NCBI GenBank assembly: GCA_001871905.1
Contig: MNUG01000040.1
Coordinates: 1 to 64,000 of the forward strand
Length of the DNA stretch: 64,000 bases
Reading direction: 5' to 3'
Origin: Alphaproteobacteria bacterium CG1_02_46_17
GTDB lineage: Bacteria; Pseudomonadota; Alphaproteobacteria; Micavibrionales; Micavibrionaceae
Position numbers and translations under genes: made by a program. Numbering within the stretch: position 1 is the stretch's first letter; every line of letters begins with the position of its first letter. The notes under the pieces are model-generated. The model searched no databases, was not told where the DNA came from, and saw only the letters and a program-made list of their open reading frames with translations. Below, in pieces: positions 25,682 to 35,607 of this stretch.

Positions 25682-26386
25682 ATGAAAACTCTTGTTATTT
25701 GTTCCGGTGGGCTAGACTCAGTGACGCTCGCCTACAAGATTTCCCGTGAACATACTCTATCTGGACTATTATCCTTTGATTACGGGCAGCGCCACAAAAG
25801 GGAACTGGGTTTCGCCAAAGAATGCGCCGATGATCTCGGTGTTCCGCATTTTCTTATAGACATCACATCAATCGGCGCAAAGTTAACAGGCTCCTCATTG
25901 ACCGATGATCTTGATGTGCCTGACGGGCATTACGCAGAAGAAACCATGAAGATTACTGTCGTACCAAACCGTAACGCAATTATGTTGAGCATTGCCTATG
26001 GTCTAGCGGCGGCTCAAAATCTTGACGCTGTCGCAACGGCAGTCCACGGTGGGGACCATTTCATCTATCCGGATTGCCGACCCGGATTCATTGAAAGCTT
26101 TGCCCACATGCAAAACCATGCCCTTGATGGATTTTGGAACGTCCAACTTTACACGCCTTTTTTACAAACAGGGAAAGATCATATTACTGCCGAAGGAGCA
26201 AAACTGGGGGTCCCTTTTATAAAAACATGGTCTTGTTATAAAGGGGGAGATATTCATTGTGGACGGTGCGGCACATGCGTCGAACGCCGTGAAGCCTTTG
26301 ATCTGGCGGGGATCAATGACCCAACCCTATATGCTGATAACACATTCTGGAGGAACGCTATCGCAAAACGGGCCAAGTCGTTATAA
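25682..26386 (+). CDS. queC: 7-cyano-7-deazaguanine synthase
   Basis: ATP-dependent conversion of CDG to preQ0 in queuosine biosynthesis. 234 residues, usual length. The PP-loop SGGLDS is at the N-terminus, AVHGGDHFIYPDCRP in the middle, and the zinc site WSCYKGGDIHCGRCGTC supplies four cysteines. It is preceded by a preQ1-I riboswitch whose tail is its ribosome site, and is followed by a terminator. No other queuosine genes lie in the window. Confidence 0.95.
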   Translation: MKTLVICSGGLDSVTLAYKISREHTLSGLLSFDYGQRHKRELGFAKECADDLGVPHFLIDITSIGAKLTGSSLTDDLDVPDGHYAEETMKITVVPNRNAIMLSIAYGLAAAQNLDAVATAVHGGDHFIYPDCRPGFIESFAHMQNHALDGFWNVQLYTPFLQTGKDHITAEGAKLGVPFIKTWSCYKGGDIHCGRCGTCVERREAFDLAGINDPTLYADNTFWRNAIAKRAKSL

Positions 26387-26415
26387 AAAAAGAGGGATCA
26401 TAATCCCCCTTTTCT
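26386..26415. terminator. Bidirectional terminator between queC and spoVR
   Basis: GGGAT/ATCCC extended by flanking A-run/T-run pairing (AAAAAAAGAGGGAT-CATA-ATCCCCCTTTT). T-tracts on both strands suit termination of queC and of the convergent prkA-yeaH-spoVR transcript. Confidence 0.8.
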
Positions 26416-26435
26416 CTCTCCTGATGAATCTTTTA

Positions 26436-28187
26436 TTACATTTTCAAAACACTGAAGTAATGGGACATGTCTTCTTCCATACAAGATCGATCATAATCAT
26501 AATCGCGAGAGGACGTAACCACATTGAGGATTTCTCCATCTTCATCGACGCTTTCAATAACGACCGGATGCCCCCATAATTGATGCATATACATTAAGAC
26601 ATCAGGTGTCACCCCGTCATCCAGAACTTTGCCATTCCTGACATAGTGTCTAAGGATCAGTGCTCTGTCAGTTCGTTCATGACAGTCGTGAACTCGTATA
26701 TCAGGGATCATATCAGTGATTTTGTTATCCTTTGCCAGCGCCCTTCTCAGATTTTCATATCCGTCATGATCATGTATGGCACCTATTTCGTACAATTGCT
26801 CCGATTTATCATCAATAGTCGTGAAAAACTTGAAATTTCTCATCACTTCGGGCGATAGATATTGGGTAATCCCCTCGTGATCGTTATGATGGAAGGCAGC
26901 ATACTTGATATTTTCCCACCATTTCCCGTTTCCGGCAAACTCCGGAAACCATTTCTTATCCTCTGCGGTTGGCTCCATGGAAATTCGTTTAATATCATCA
27001 AGTATTGCAAATCCAAGCGCATAGGGATTAATGCCATTGTAAATCTGCCTCTCCTTAATACTGCCATCAGGAGCCCTGAATTTTCTTGTTTCATCAAACT
27101 CAGGTTGGCGCAGAACTCCTCCATGTGACGTTGTGAATTGCAAATATGTTCCGTCATCCATTAACTTCATTTCATGTAGATCAGTCATAATCAGATAATG
27201 CGTATAGCTAGCAAATCCTTCATTAAAAACCTTAGTATGCATCTGCGGCCAGAAATATTGCGATATTTTTGAGCGCATCCGCATAATTTCCCTTGCCCAA
27301 TTCGGCACATGTGGAGCCTTTTCTGCTATAAACATCAGGACATTCTCATTGTCCCGATGGGCATATTCAGGTCGCCCCTGTGCAGACTCATTAAACTCGC
27401 TATTCAACTCACTCTTTGATGTACCAGTTGATGTACCAAATTTTTTTATGGGTTTTTCGAAAATTTTATCCTGAACACGCTCCTGTTTCAGGGATTTTTG
27501 TTCCTCTATTGTCTGGTACTGTTTCGGACGTATATCCCGATAAACATCCATAAAACGCATGGCACTACAGAAATCCATGACTGTTTCAACTTCTTGCCAG
27601 CCATATTTTGTTTCGCACTCATAAATAAAATCACGGAAACGTATCAGATCATCTATAATTGTGTCTGCATCTGTATGATCTTTGAACATATAGTTATTTT
27701 TGAAAAACGCATTGTGGCCGTAACACGCATGTGCGATCACCAATTGCTGCATAAAAGGAAGATTATCCTCCATGCAATACGCAATTGACGGATTCGAATT
27801 AATTACAATCTCGAATGGCAAATGGGGATTTTCTTCGTACTCTCTTTTCTGAGCAAGGCTTTTGACTCCATTTTCCCAATGCGGAATCGATACCGGCAAC
27901 CCAACATTAGCCAAAGCTTCATTCATTTGCTCTGCTGTAATTATCTGGATTTCATTGGCATGGCAGTTCAGACCATATTTTTCAGTTGCAATAATGCTAA
28001 TAACCTTATCACTCAGCTCTATCCAAGTTCTGGGCAGAGAGGGATCACCCTTCGACTCTTCCTTCAGATTCACCGGATATCTCCAGTTTTTAGCCTTATA
28101 AGCATTGATAAAAATCTGTGCTCCATCCTCATAATGGGATAGAAGTTCAGAAATTTGCGCTTTATAGTCTTTTTTTTCTTCCGACAT
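26436..28187 (-). CDS. SpoVR family protein (YcgB)
   Basis: A 583-residue cytoplasmic protein of the SpoVR/YcgB family, function not established. The N-terminal helical half contains the family blocks NAFFKNNYMF and FASYTHY within a His/Glu-rich region (VIAHACYGHNAFF; KVFNEGFASYTHYL). AGGAG precedes the ATG by five bases. It is third in the prkA-yeaH-spoVR operon, a conserved trio linked in enterobacteria to starvation and nitrogen stress. Length is slightly above E. coli YcgB (510), with a Gln/Ser-rich insert near residue 250. Confidence 0.9.
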   Translation of the reverse strand: MSEEKKDYKAQISELLSHYEDGAQIFINAYKAKNWRYPVNLKEESKGDPSLPRTWIELSDKVISIIATEKYGLNCHANEIQIITAEQMNEALANVGLPVSIPHWENGVKSLAQKREYEENPHLPFEIVINSNPSIAYCMEDNLPFMQQLVIAHACYGHNAFFKNNYMFKDHTDADTIIDDLIRFRDFIYECETKYGWQEVETVMDFCSAMRFMDVYRDIRPKQYQTIEEQKSLKQERVQDKIFEKPIKKFGTSTGTSKSELNSEFNESAQGRPEYAHRDNENVLMFIAEKAPHVPNWAREIMRMRSKISQYFWPQMHTKVFNEGFASYTHYLIMTDLHEMKLMDDGTYLQFTTSHGGVLRQPEFDETRKFRAPDGSIKERQIYNGINPYALGFAILDDIKRISMEPTAEDKKWFPEFAGNGKWWENIKYAAFHHNDHEGITQYLSPEVMRNFKFFTTIDDKSEQLYEIGAIHDHDGYENLRRALAKDNKITDMIPDIRVHDCHERTDRALILRHYVRNGKVLDDGVTPDVLMYMHQLWGHPVVIESVDEDGEILNVVTSSRDYDYDRSCMEEDMSHYFSVLKM

Positions 28188-28250
28188 TTTTACTCCTGCC
28201 TTGTGCTCCCTGTTCTGGAGCGATCTTATTATTTTTTTATTATTTTATTT

Positions 28251-29678
28251 TCAGTTGGGCATCCAGGCTGGCATTTCCATTTTTGCAACCGGCGCCCCGG
28301 TTTTTTTGAAGAAATGAGAGAATACCGGGATAATATCTGCTGGCGAGGAAGCCCGCGCCATAAAGAACCTATCCGCATGTCTTTTCATACACTGCTCGTA
28401 TGGTCCCCATAAATTACTTTCCGAATTTTCGGCAACCTCGACATAAAAATATCCCTGTATCAACGGAAGTTCTTCATCAAGAAGCTGGAGGCAACGACTA
28501 TTGTCATTGTCCCAGTTATCTCCGTCCGAAGCTTGTGCAGCATAGATATTCCATATGCTCGGATCATATCTTTCAGCTATAATCTCTTTCATTTTTTGAA
28601 TAGATGTCGAGACGAGCGTTCCTCCTGATTTTCGATCATAAAAGAAAGTATCTTCATCCACTTCATCTGCCTCAGTTGTATGACGAATAAAGACCACATC
28701 GAGTTTTTCGTATTTTGTTTCCAAAAAGGCATTCAAAAGGCCAAAGAAGCTTTTGGCAATTTCTTTGCGCTGCTCATCCATAGAACCGGACACGTCCATT
28801 ATGCAAAACATTACTGCCTGTCTAACTGGGACCGGTTTTTCTATTTCACGGCGGAAATTCATTTGCTCTTCGCGCCACTTGTCACTAACCGAACCAAGCT
28901 TATTCAATGCTTTTAATTTAACATCATATCTTTCCAGCAGGTCTTTATCTACCGGACTGATCTTGTCTTCTACCGTCGGACGCACCCGTTCCAGATAGCC
29001 CTCAATCATCGATATCTGATTAACTGGCTTGTATATGTCCAGATTAGGAATCTCTTCATTCGCATAGCTCTTGACAATGCCATACTGCACCATCAAGGCC
29101 CTCAGAATATTCTTTTCTGCTATTCTGCCACGAACCAGCTCTTCGCCTTTTTTGTTGGCGAAGGTACGAGAGAGGTCCATACGGCTTTGTGGGCCTCTGG
29201 TCGCAAACCCATCAGGCACCGACTCTGTTTGAGTCAGAGACCATCCGCCTTCTTTGCTCAAATTCGGAAGCTCTGCACCTTCAAATAAGATGCTTAAAAC
29301 TTCCTTGATCGAAAGCTTGACGTAAATGTAGGGGTCTTCTCCTTCACCATCGTTTGATGCCTCTCCGGGACCTACACCGCCACCGCCTCCACCTTTCGGT
29401 TTTGGGAACATATCTCCGGTATTGAATTTCTTGTTTCCTGGACGAACGACAGAATCAACACCTTCTTTGTTCCCATGATGGATTACAGGCAAACGCATAT
29501 TCCTTTTGGGAATTGGAACAACAACACCATCCTTACCAAAAGTTTTGATACTGCTGTTATTGACCTGTTTCCGAATATGATCGCGGATGACGTCACTTTG
29601 ACGACGTTTTACGCGATCCTCATTGTCCAAATGACGTCCACTCGGGCGCTCTTGACGCCTGTCTATAACCTTGGTCAT
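28251..29678 (-). CDS. YeaH/YhbH family protein (DUF444)
   Basis: A 475-residue protein of the DUF444 (YeaH) family. The C-terminal half is a von Willebrand factor A-like domain with a MIDAS motif (CIMDVSGSMDEQRK). The N-terminus is basic and the region near residue 95 is a Gly-rich linker. GAGG lies six bases before the ATG. It lies between prkA and spoVR. VWA proteins paired with AAA+ proteins often act as adaptors, and PrkA next door has an AAA+-like domain; partnership is inferred. Confidence 0.9.
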   Translation of the reverse strand: MTKVIDRRQERPSGRHLDNEDRVKRRQSDVIRDHIRKQVNNSSIKTFGKDGVVVPIPKRNMRLPVIHHGNKEGVDSVVRPGNKKFNTGDMFPKPKGGGGGGVGPGEASNDGEGEDPYIYVKLSIKEVLSILFEGAELPNLSKEGGWSLTQTESVPDGFATRGPQSRMDLSRTFANKKGEELVRGRIAEKNILRALMVQYGIVKSYANEEIPNLDIYKPVNQISMIEGYLERVRPTVEDKISPVDKDLLERYDVKLKALNKLGSVSDKWREEQMNFRREIEKPVPVRQAVMFCIMDVSGSMDEQRKEIAKSFFGLLNAFLETKYEKLDVVFIRHTTEADEVDEDTFFYDRKSGGTLVSTSIQKMKEIIAERYDPSIWNIYAAQASDGDNWDNDNSRCLQLLDEELPLIQGYFYVEVAENSESNLWGPYEQCMKRHADRFFMARASSPADIIPVFSHFFKKTGAPVAKMEMPAWMPN

Positions 29679-29734
29679 AATTAACCTCTTTCAATTTTGT
29701 TCAATAATACTTACTCAAGAGTACGAAAAATGAA

Positions 29735-31798
29735 CTATGAAAGACGAGGGAACAGATCCAGACTGCGGTCAATCATCGTCTTGGTGTAGCCTTTACTCTC
29801 CATATTACCCCGGAAAGAGTTACGGCTTTTGACAGACTGATCATCTTGCATCGTGGAATCTTCACGAATAATGGCCAATGCATCATCAAGAGATTTATAC
29901 AAGCTGGTACGAATAACCTTGGCCATATCAGGATAGGTATCCCAGCGCATTCCGCCTTTTCCACCATTTTCAAGCGCTTCGATTTTTCTGTCCTTATATA
30001 GTCTAGTAATCGTAGCACGGAATGATTTCCCATCGGAAATTCCTGCGGCACTCTCCATTATTTTCAACTCTTGATCCAACCGATTGCGATCAATAGCCAT
30101 GCCACTGGACGTTTTGTAGTGAGAGTCATCAAGCCAAGCATTCGCCTGCTTAATGTAGGTTTCGAACTTATTCTGACACAGCTCTTCACTGACATCGGAA
30201 TAGGCTTCAACCAATTCCTCGCGAATGAATTTTTTATAGCTTTCTTCAAGACGCTCAACAATCAACAAGAACTTTTCTTTTTGCGCAGCAGAGAAATCTT
30301 TCTCTCCTGGAATATCTTCACGCAATGTTTTGAACAAAAGAATAGGATCCGCTTCATAAATACGTTGATGGCGTAGCGCGTTAAACGTATTACTCAGAGT
30401 CTTCATTCCAAAGCGTGTAGAAGCTCCATGAAATCCAAGCTTCTCGCTCATCCCCGCATACAGCTCCTGAATACCTGGAACTTTCTGTCCATTTCCATCA
30501 GGAACTTCACCATCTAAAACTCTTGCAACAATGTGTTTGTCATTAAATTTTTTCCACTTGTCCTCTTTACCATCATCAATCCGACTAACTACGGTAAATT
30601 CCGCAAGAATCCTCAGAGTCTCCGGGCCTATAGGATTTTTTGAATCCTCGCCTTTTGCCAGCTCCTTCTTATAGATTTTCTGCTCTTCCGATATTCTCAA
30701 TGTGTATGGAACATCAATCTTTGTGATCCTGTTCATCAGGGTTCCACTTTTGGGATCTCTTAAATAATCTTGAAACTGTGCATCGTTCGAGTGCGCGATA
30801 ATCAAGCAGTTCGCAGGCAGCAGACCGATATTCTTAGTCCCTGTGCATTCGCCCATGGTGGTCGCATCCAACAAAGCCAGGTGAATATCTTTTGGTGCTT
30901 CGAACATCTCAGAAAACTCGAAAATACCTTGGTTTGCATGACCCAGAGCGCCTGGAATATAGCAATCAGGGTCTGTTTCACTCAACATTACTGATGGATC
31001 AAGAGGATCATCCTGTCCGACCCTTGAAATATCGAATTTCCCTTTGACTTCCGAAATATCCTGAGTGGTTTTGTCGCCTGGTTCTAGTTTGAAAATTGCC
31101 AGTTGGTTTTCTCGTGACGGATAAACTTTTACAACGTCAAAAGCTTCTTCAAAGTCATTGTCACTATGCTTCAAACGCTTGACTGCCCAACGGGACAGGC
31201 GGGTCGTTAATGCATGGGCAGGAATTTGAGGGTATTCTTCCCGAATAAACTCTTCGTTTTCGTGGAAAATTGATAATGGGCTATCCTGATATGGAGACAG
31301 TTGCCCTGTTTTTTTACATTTCAAAACATAGATTGGCTCTTGCTCCATCAATTGTTTCAAACGCTCGACAACAGTTGATTTACCGCTCCCAACAGGGCCG
31401 CGGAAATACATAATTTGTCTTTTCTGCTGATTTCCTTTTGCGGCAGAATCGATAAAGGAGACAACCTTATCGATTTCCTTTTCCATACCGAAGAAATCCT
31501 TGAAGGCAGGATAACGGGCAACGGTATCACCGCCGAATATGAGGTTCATTCCATCTCGGCGAGCAGATGTATCGATAATCTCTGGCTCACCAATGGCTTT
31601 TCTCAAGCGTTGGGCAGGAGTGGCATAGGTACCGGGATCGGTCTTTGCAAGCTCCAGAAATTCTCCCAATGACATGGAAGTTATGGCTTTTTTATCCAGA
31701 TTTGATTTTAAAGACTGAAGAAGCTTGTTTTTTGGTGCTTCTGGTGGTGTGGACACGGCAGAGTCGTGACTCTCCGGCAGAACTGCGGCTGCTTGCAT
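29735..31798 (-). CDS. prkA: PrkA family serine protein kinase (YeaG)
   Basis: A 687-residue cytoplasmic protein with an N-terminal PrkA AAA+-like domain and a C-terminal kinase-like region, as in YeaG (644 residues). Walker A GPVGSGKSTVVERLK is near residue 135, and the block FEFSEMFEAPKDIHLALLDATTMGE is family-typical (Walker B / sensor region). AGGGAG is nine bases before the ATG. First gene of the prkA-yeaH-spoVR operon. About 45 extra N-terminal residues, rich in Ser, Lys and Leu, precede the conserved domain. Confidence 0.92.
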   Translation of the reverse strand: MQAAAVLPESHDSAVSTPPEAPKNKLLQSLKSNLDKKAITSMSLGEFLELAKTDPGTYATPAQRLRKAIGEPEIIDTSARRDGMNLIFGGDTVARYPAFKDFFGMEKEIDKVVSFIDSAAKGNQQKRQIMYFRGPVGSGKSTVVERLKQLMEQEPIYVLKCKKTGQLSPYQDSPLSIFHENEEFIREEYPQIPAHALTTRLSRWAVKRLKHSDNDFEEAFDVVKVYPSRENQLAIFKLEPGDKTTQDISEVKGKFDISRVGQDDPLDPSVMLSETDPDCYIPGALGHANQGIFEFSEMFEAPKDIHLALLDATTMGECTGTKNIGLLPANCLIIAHSNDAQFQDYLRDPKSGTLMNRITKIDVPYTLRISEEQKIYKKELAKGEDSKNPIGPETLRILAEFTVVSRIDDGKEDKWKKFNDKHIVARVLDGEVPDGNGQKVPGIQELYAGMSEKLGFHGASTRFGMKTLSNTFNALRHQRIYEADPILLFKTLREDIPGEKDFSAAQKEKFLLIVERLEESYKKFIREELVEAYSDVSEELCQNKFETYIKQANAWLDDSHYKTSSGMAIDRNRLDQELKIMESAAGISDGKSFRATITRLYKDRKIEALENGGKGGMRWDTYPDMAKVIRTSLYKSLDDALAIIREDSTMQDDQSVKSRNSFRGNMESKGYTKTMIDRSLDLFPRLS

Positions 31799-32058
31799 AA
31801 CGATATACTCCCTGTTTTATTTTATTTTTTGTTTATTTTGTTTGCTCAGCAGAAAACATAATTAATATCTAAAAATGCTTCCCGCAGGCTTACATAATTC
31901 AGGCTTAGTTCCATTGGTTTTGTTTGTCAATGAAAATTTTATTGCGTTTTTTGTTCTAATCAAACAATCAATTTATTGATTTAGCTAATATTCCTAACAC
32001 TCCCCCTTGTATAGGCAGGCCTTTGTCCTACACATGAGGCTGTGTGTGCAGAAAAACT
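31799..32058. other. AT-rich gap upstream of prkA
   Basis: 260 bp without a gene. It must hold the prkA promoter. A TTGACA hexamer on the minus strand (31925-31930) has no good -10 partner, and I see no sigma-54 GG/GC pair. A weak hairpin follows the tetR stop. Confidence 0.4.
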
Positions 32059-32703
32059 TTATACTGTAATTTTTCGGGCGGAGATTCCGGCAACATAGGT
32101 TGAAATCAAAAGGCTTATTGCCTTTTCCAACGCCCTTTTTCCCGATTTTCTTTGGCTCTGTCCGGCTTCCAGATATGAGGATTTTCCGGTTCCCCAGAGA
32201 TAAACCAATCCATGAACAGACGACCATAGAATATAGCTGTCGGCCTCAATCTGCCGCGCATTTTTTCCTCTTAGATATTGTTTTAATATCATTTCCAACG
32301 GCTCGAATATTTTTTCTATTTTTTCTTCATACCAAGAGTGATTTTTTTTGCATCCTTGAATATCAGTCGTAAACAAAGCCATCCAGAACGGGTGGTATCG
32401 TTCGGAAAACCTGATGTAGCTGCACGCCAGTTGAAAAAGTTTTTCTTCAAATGTTCCGTCTTTTTTGCACGCTGTCTTTTCGAGTTTTTCAAATAACATA
32501 TCCATCGTGCGGGCATTCAAATGAAGGTGTAAAACTTCCATGGCTGGAAAAATATTATAAATTGTCCCTGCAGCGTAGCCAATTTTTTCCCCAATACCTC
32601 GCGCGGTCAAAGACGACGCACCATTGACAGCTACAATATCCCATGCGGCGTCAAGGATCAGCTCTTTCAACTCTTCCCTACTATGATCGTTACGTCTGGC
32701 CAC
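32059..32703 (-). CDS. TetR/AcrR family transcriptional regulator
   Basis: A 214-residue repressor. The N-terminal helix-turn-helix (AWDIVAVNGASSLTARGIGEKIGYAAGTIYNIFP) is canonical, and the C-terminal part resembles WHG-type TetR ligand domains. It is divergent from the DUF2339 gene, and two identical-half-site palindromes (TTGAA-N5-TTCAA) lie between them, the likely operators for itself and the 32.8-39.7 kb operon. The neighbours suggest a lipid or membrane-stress ligand. Confidence 0.88.
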   Translation of the reverse strand: MARRNDHSREELKELILDAAWDIVAVNGASSLTARGIGEKIGYAAGTIYNIFPAMEVLHLHLNARTMDMLFEKLEKTACKKDGTFEEKLFQLACSYIRFSERYHPFWMALFTTDIQGCKKNHSWYEEKIEKIFEPLEMILKQYLRGKNARQIEADSYILWSSVHGLVYLWGTGKSSYLEAGQSQRKSGKRALEKAISLLISTYVAGISARKITV

Positions 32704-32739
32704 TGTGGATAAATTCTTTCATTTTTTAATTATATAATA

Positions 32740-32761
32740 ATATTGAATATTGTTCAATATT
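32740..32761. promoter_or_regulatory. TetR operator candidate 1
   Basis: Palindrome AATATTGAA-TATTG-TTCAATATT centred near 32750, with perfect outer arms. It lies 37 bp from the tetR start, and the same TTGAA-N5-TTCAA core recurs 55 bp away. Confidence 0.7.
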
Positions 32762-32793
32762 TTATTGCGTCATCGGCCAAAATATGCCATTAT

Positions 32794-32817
32794 TATTTTG
32801 AACATTGTTCAATATTA
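32794..32817. promoter_or_regulatory. TetR operator candidate 2
   Basis: Palindrome TTGAA-CATTG-TTCAA at 32798-32812 with AT flanks, 19 bp before the ribosome site of the DUF2339 gene. Its centre is 55 bp (about five helical turns) from operator 1, favouring binding on one DNA face. Confidence 0.7.
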
Positions 32818-32835
32818 TTAACATCCGAGGGGAAA

Positions 32836-35607
32836 ATGGAACTAATTTTTGCACTTCTAGGACTTATGGTATTTTTGTCTCTCGTTATCCCTTGGGTTAA
32901 TTTATTCAAGATCAGAGCCATTAGTGACGAGATCACAAGACTGCGCCAGCATATTTCCGACATACAGCAAGAACGGCAGCAAGCAACGTTCCGCCACACC
33001 GAGGCGGATAGTTTTGCTCCTCCCCTCAATGAGGGCGCCAGATCATTGCCTCCCTTTCTCGGGGATGAAGGAAATATAGAATATGATTATTTTGATGACT
33101 TGAACGAACTACCGAGCGAAGGTAAAAAAGAAAATGCCCTCCCATCTTCTTCTGAGAAAATCGTCAATAAATCTTCTGCTCACGGATTTGAATTTAACTT
33201 CGGCACAAAACTTCCTGTCTGGATTGGCTCTGTTTCTCTAGCTTGTGCTGCGTTCTTTCTAATCAAATTATCTATCAGTGCTGGTTTGCTCGGGCCTTTA
33301 CCTCGCACCATATTGGGTTTTCTCTTTGGCTCTGGGTTGATCGCAACCGGGTATTATATTTTTTCGCGTCCCAAGATTGCAAATCATATCCTTATTGCCC
33401 AAGGCCTCGTAGGAGCAGGTCTTGTAACCCTGACATTTTGTCTTTATGCCTCGGTACATTTACACGGCTTCTTTTCACCATTGGCTGGCTTTATCGGGAT
33501 GTCTGCCCTTACGGCCGGCACTATGGTTTTGTCCTTATATATGGGAGCTCCAATTGCGATCTTCGGCATGATTGGAGGCTTCCTGACTCCTGCTCTCTTT
33601 GCAACAAATAATCCTAATCCGATCGTGTTGTTTGCCTATCTGTTTATTCTTTTTGCGGGTCTGCAAGTCATTGCAGCAAAAAGAGACTGGCATATTCTTT
33701 CCTATGCTGCCTTGGCAGGCTCGCTGATCTGGGCGGGATTTACTATTCTATTCGGAAACCTTGAAAATTACGGCCCCGTTCTGTCCATTTTCCTCTGTTC
33801 GATTTGTGCCTCCGCTCTATATGGTAGCCGTCAAACTCTCATTGGGCCCGCACCATCCCCTCTACCACAAAGATTTTCTTCCGACTATCTCCCTCTTGCG
33901 GCGATAGCGGGTGCGTCCATTTTAATTCTGCTCCTGCACTCTGTTTCGGGGCTTAGCCTATTTGATTGGGGGACTATGGGCCTTGTTTCTCTTGCACTGG
34001 TTGGCTTGGCTGCAATCCGCCCCTCTCTCTACCTGAAAACTGTTGGTATTAAATTTGTAGTCGATGCTATCCTTTTTATATTCTATGCCGATCAAGCTCC
34101 TGCCGCCGATGCGTTACTGGTTCTGGGCGGAATGTTTGCGATTTATACAGTCTTGCCACATTTTATCCTGAAAACCACGCTCCATACAAAATCATGGGCT
34201 ATTATCCAGATTTCTTCTGCTCTCTTGCTCTTTGTCTTGGCAAAATTTGGTGTCCCTTATGCCCCTGCTATTGAATCCGATCTCGATAAATACGGATTCT
34301 GGGGGCTGATGGCGCTTATCGGTGCTATTTTTTCATCGTTCCAGACCTATATCTGGTTGCGTGGCCGACATCTTGAAGAGATCGCAGGTTTTTATGCGAT
34401 TGGGGCCACTTCTTTTTTATCTCTTGGACTTGCGATCGAGCTTGACCACACATATCTGCCCCTAGCCTTTATTGCTGAAATTACAGCCCTTTACGGCATT
34501 CGGCGTTCTCTTCATCTTTCTGTTCTGTCCCAAATGGCTTCTGTAATGATTGGTCTGGTTACTGTTTTCTACGCGGCAACTATTTTTGATTTTCTCAATC
34601 TTATGGGGACAAGTCTGTTCGATCGCAATTACCAGATGCCCAATATTTTATATATTGACCGTATCCAGCTATTGTCCCGTTATATTTTACCCGCAATTTT
34701 TTTTGCGATTGCCTATATTTTGCATCAACGATACTCACTCGATAAGAGTGAAGAAAGCCAAAGAAAAGAACACGCGCTCCATGCCTATATTTTACTAGGG
34801 GCCTCTATTCTTCTGGGATTGGCTGCTACCTATATCAGCCTGCGGCACACAGGGTTTAATTCCACCCCGTCACGGAGTGTATATTCGGAACGCCTTATCG
34901 GATTTTTCGACCGTGAAACCCTGACCCTAATTATTGCCGGACTGGGTGTAATTTTGCACCGGATAACAAAAGCAGGAATCTGTCCTGATGGTTATATAAA
35001 TTCCTTCCGCTTCTGGTCATCGTTTCTGATCCTTGGATCTTTATTCCGGATCATCTATTTCGATGGCCTGATGTTCAACCCCTTATTCAATTCATCTCAG
35101 CATGTTGGGCCACATATCCTATTCAATGGAGTAACTCTGGCCTATGGATCAGGTCTGGCTCTGGCATATTACGCTATGAAGATCAAGATCGCGATTCATC
35201 ACTTTCCTGCGCTTTCTTCCATTTATAAATTGGTGACTATTCTATTCCTTCTGGGCATGATTACACTTAATATCCGCCAGATTTTTCATCCGGATATTCT
35301 CTCGCACGGAAAAATTATTCCTCTCGAAATGTATAGCTATTCTGCGGCATGGCTTGTTACGGGTCTGGGGTTACTCACACTCGGGATGAAACGGCAGGAT
35401 CGGGCGTTAAGAATTGGTGCGATGGTTTTTATATCCTTGACGATTATCAAGGTCTTTATAGTCGATGTCTCAAACCTTGATGGACTCTACAGGATTTTCT
35501 CCTTCCTTGGGCTGGGGGTAAGCCTGATCGGTCTCAGCATGTTCTATACACGCTACATTTCAATATTCGGGAAGCAAACCGATGAGGTCTCTTATGACGA
35601 TAAATAA
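32836..35607 (+). CDS. DUF2339 large polytopic membrane protein
   Basis: A 923-residue inner-membrane protein matching DUF2339. An N-terminal membrane helix and coiled-coil stretch (residues 1-50) and an acidic linker precede at least 20 hydrophobic segments from about residue 125 to the end. The frame opens at 32743 within the operators; the ATG at 32836 with AGGGG four bases upstream is chosen. First gene downstream of the two TetR operators and overlapping the hydrolase gene, so repressor-controlled. Function is unknown. Confidence 0.82.
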   Translation: MELIFALLGLMVFLSLVIPWVNLFKIRAISDEITRLRQHISDIQQERQQATFRHTEADSFAPPLNEGARSLPPFLGDEGNIEYDYFDDLNELPSEGKKENALPSSSEKIVNKSSAHGFEFNFGTKLPVWIGSVSLACAAFFLIKLSISAGLLGPLPRTILGFLFGSGLIATGYYIFSRPKIANHILIAQGLVGAGLVTLTFCLYASVHLHGFFSPLAGFIGMSALTAGTMVLSLYMGAPIAIFGMIGGFLTPALFATNNPNPIVLFAYLFILFAGLQVIAAKRDWHILSYAALAGSLIWAGFTILFGNLENYGPVLSIFLCSICASALYGSRQTLIGPAPSPLPQRFSSDYLPLAAIAGASILILLLHSVSGLSLFDWGTMGLVSLALVGLAAIRPSLYLKTVGIKFVVDAILFIFYADQAPAADALLVLGGMFAIYTVLPHFILKTTLHTKSWAIIQISSALLLFVLAKFGVPYAPAIESDLDKYGFWGLMALIGAIFSSFQTYIWLRGRHLEEIAGFYAIGATSFLSLGLAIELDHTYLPLAFIAEITALYGIRRSLHLSVLSQMASVMIGLVTVFYAATIFDFLNLMGTSLFDRNYQMPNILYIDRIQLLSRYILPAIFFAIAYILHQRYSLDKSEESQRKEHALHAYILLGASILLGLAATYISLRHTGFNSTPSRSVYSERLIGFFDRETLTLIIAGLGVILHRITKAGICPDGYINSFRFWSSFLILGSLFRIIYFDGLMFNPLFNSSQHVGPHILFNGVTLAYGSGLALAYYAMKIKIAIHHFPALSSIYKLVTILFLLGMITLNIRQIFHPDILSHGKIIPLEMYSYSAAWLVTGLGLLTLGMKRQDRALRIGAMVFISLTIIKVFIVDVSNLDGLYRIFSFLGLGVSLIGLSMFYTRYISIFGKQTDEVSYDDK

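Noticed and set aside
31902-31930. Sigma-70 promoter for prkA based on TTGACA
   Set aside because: At proper spacing the -10 position reads TAAGCC, a poor match, so no promoter is called.
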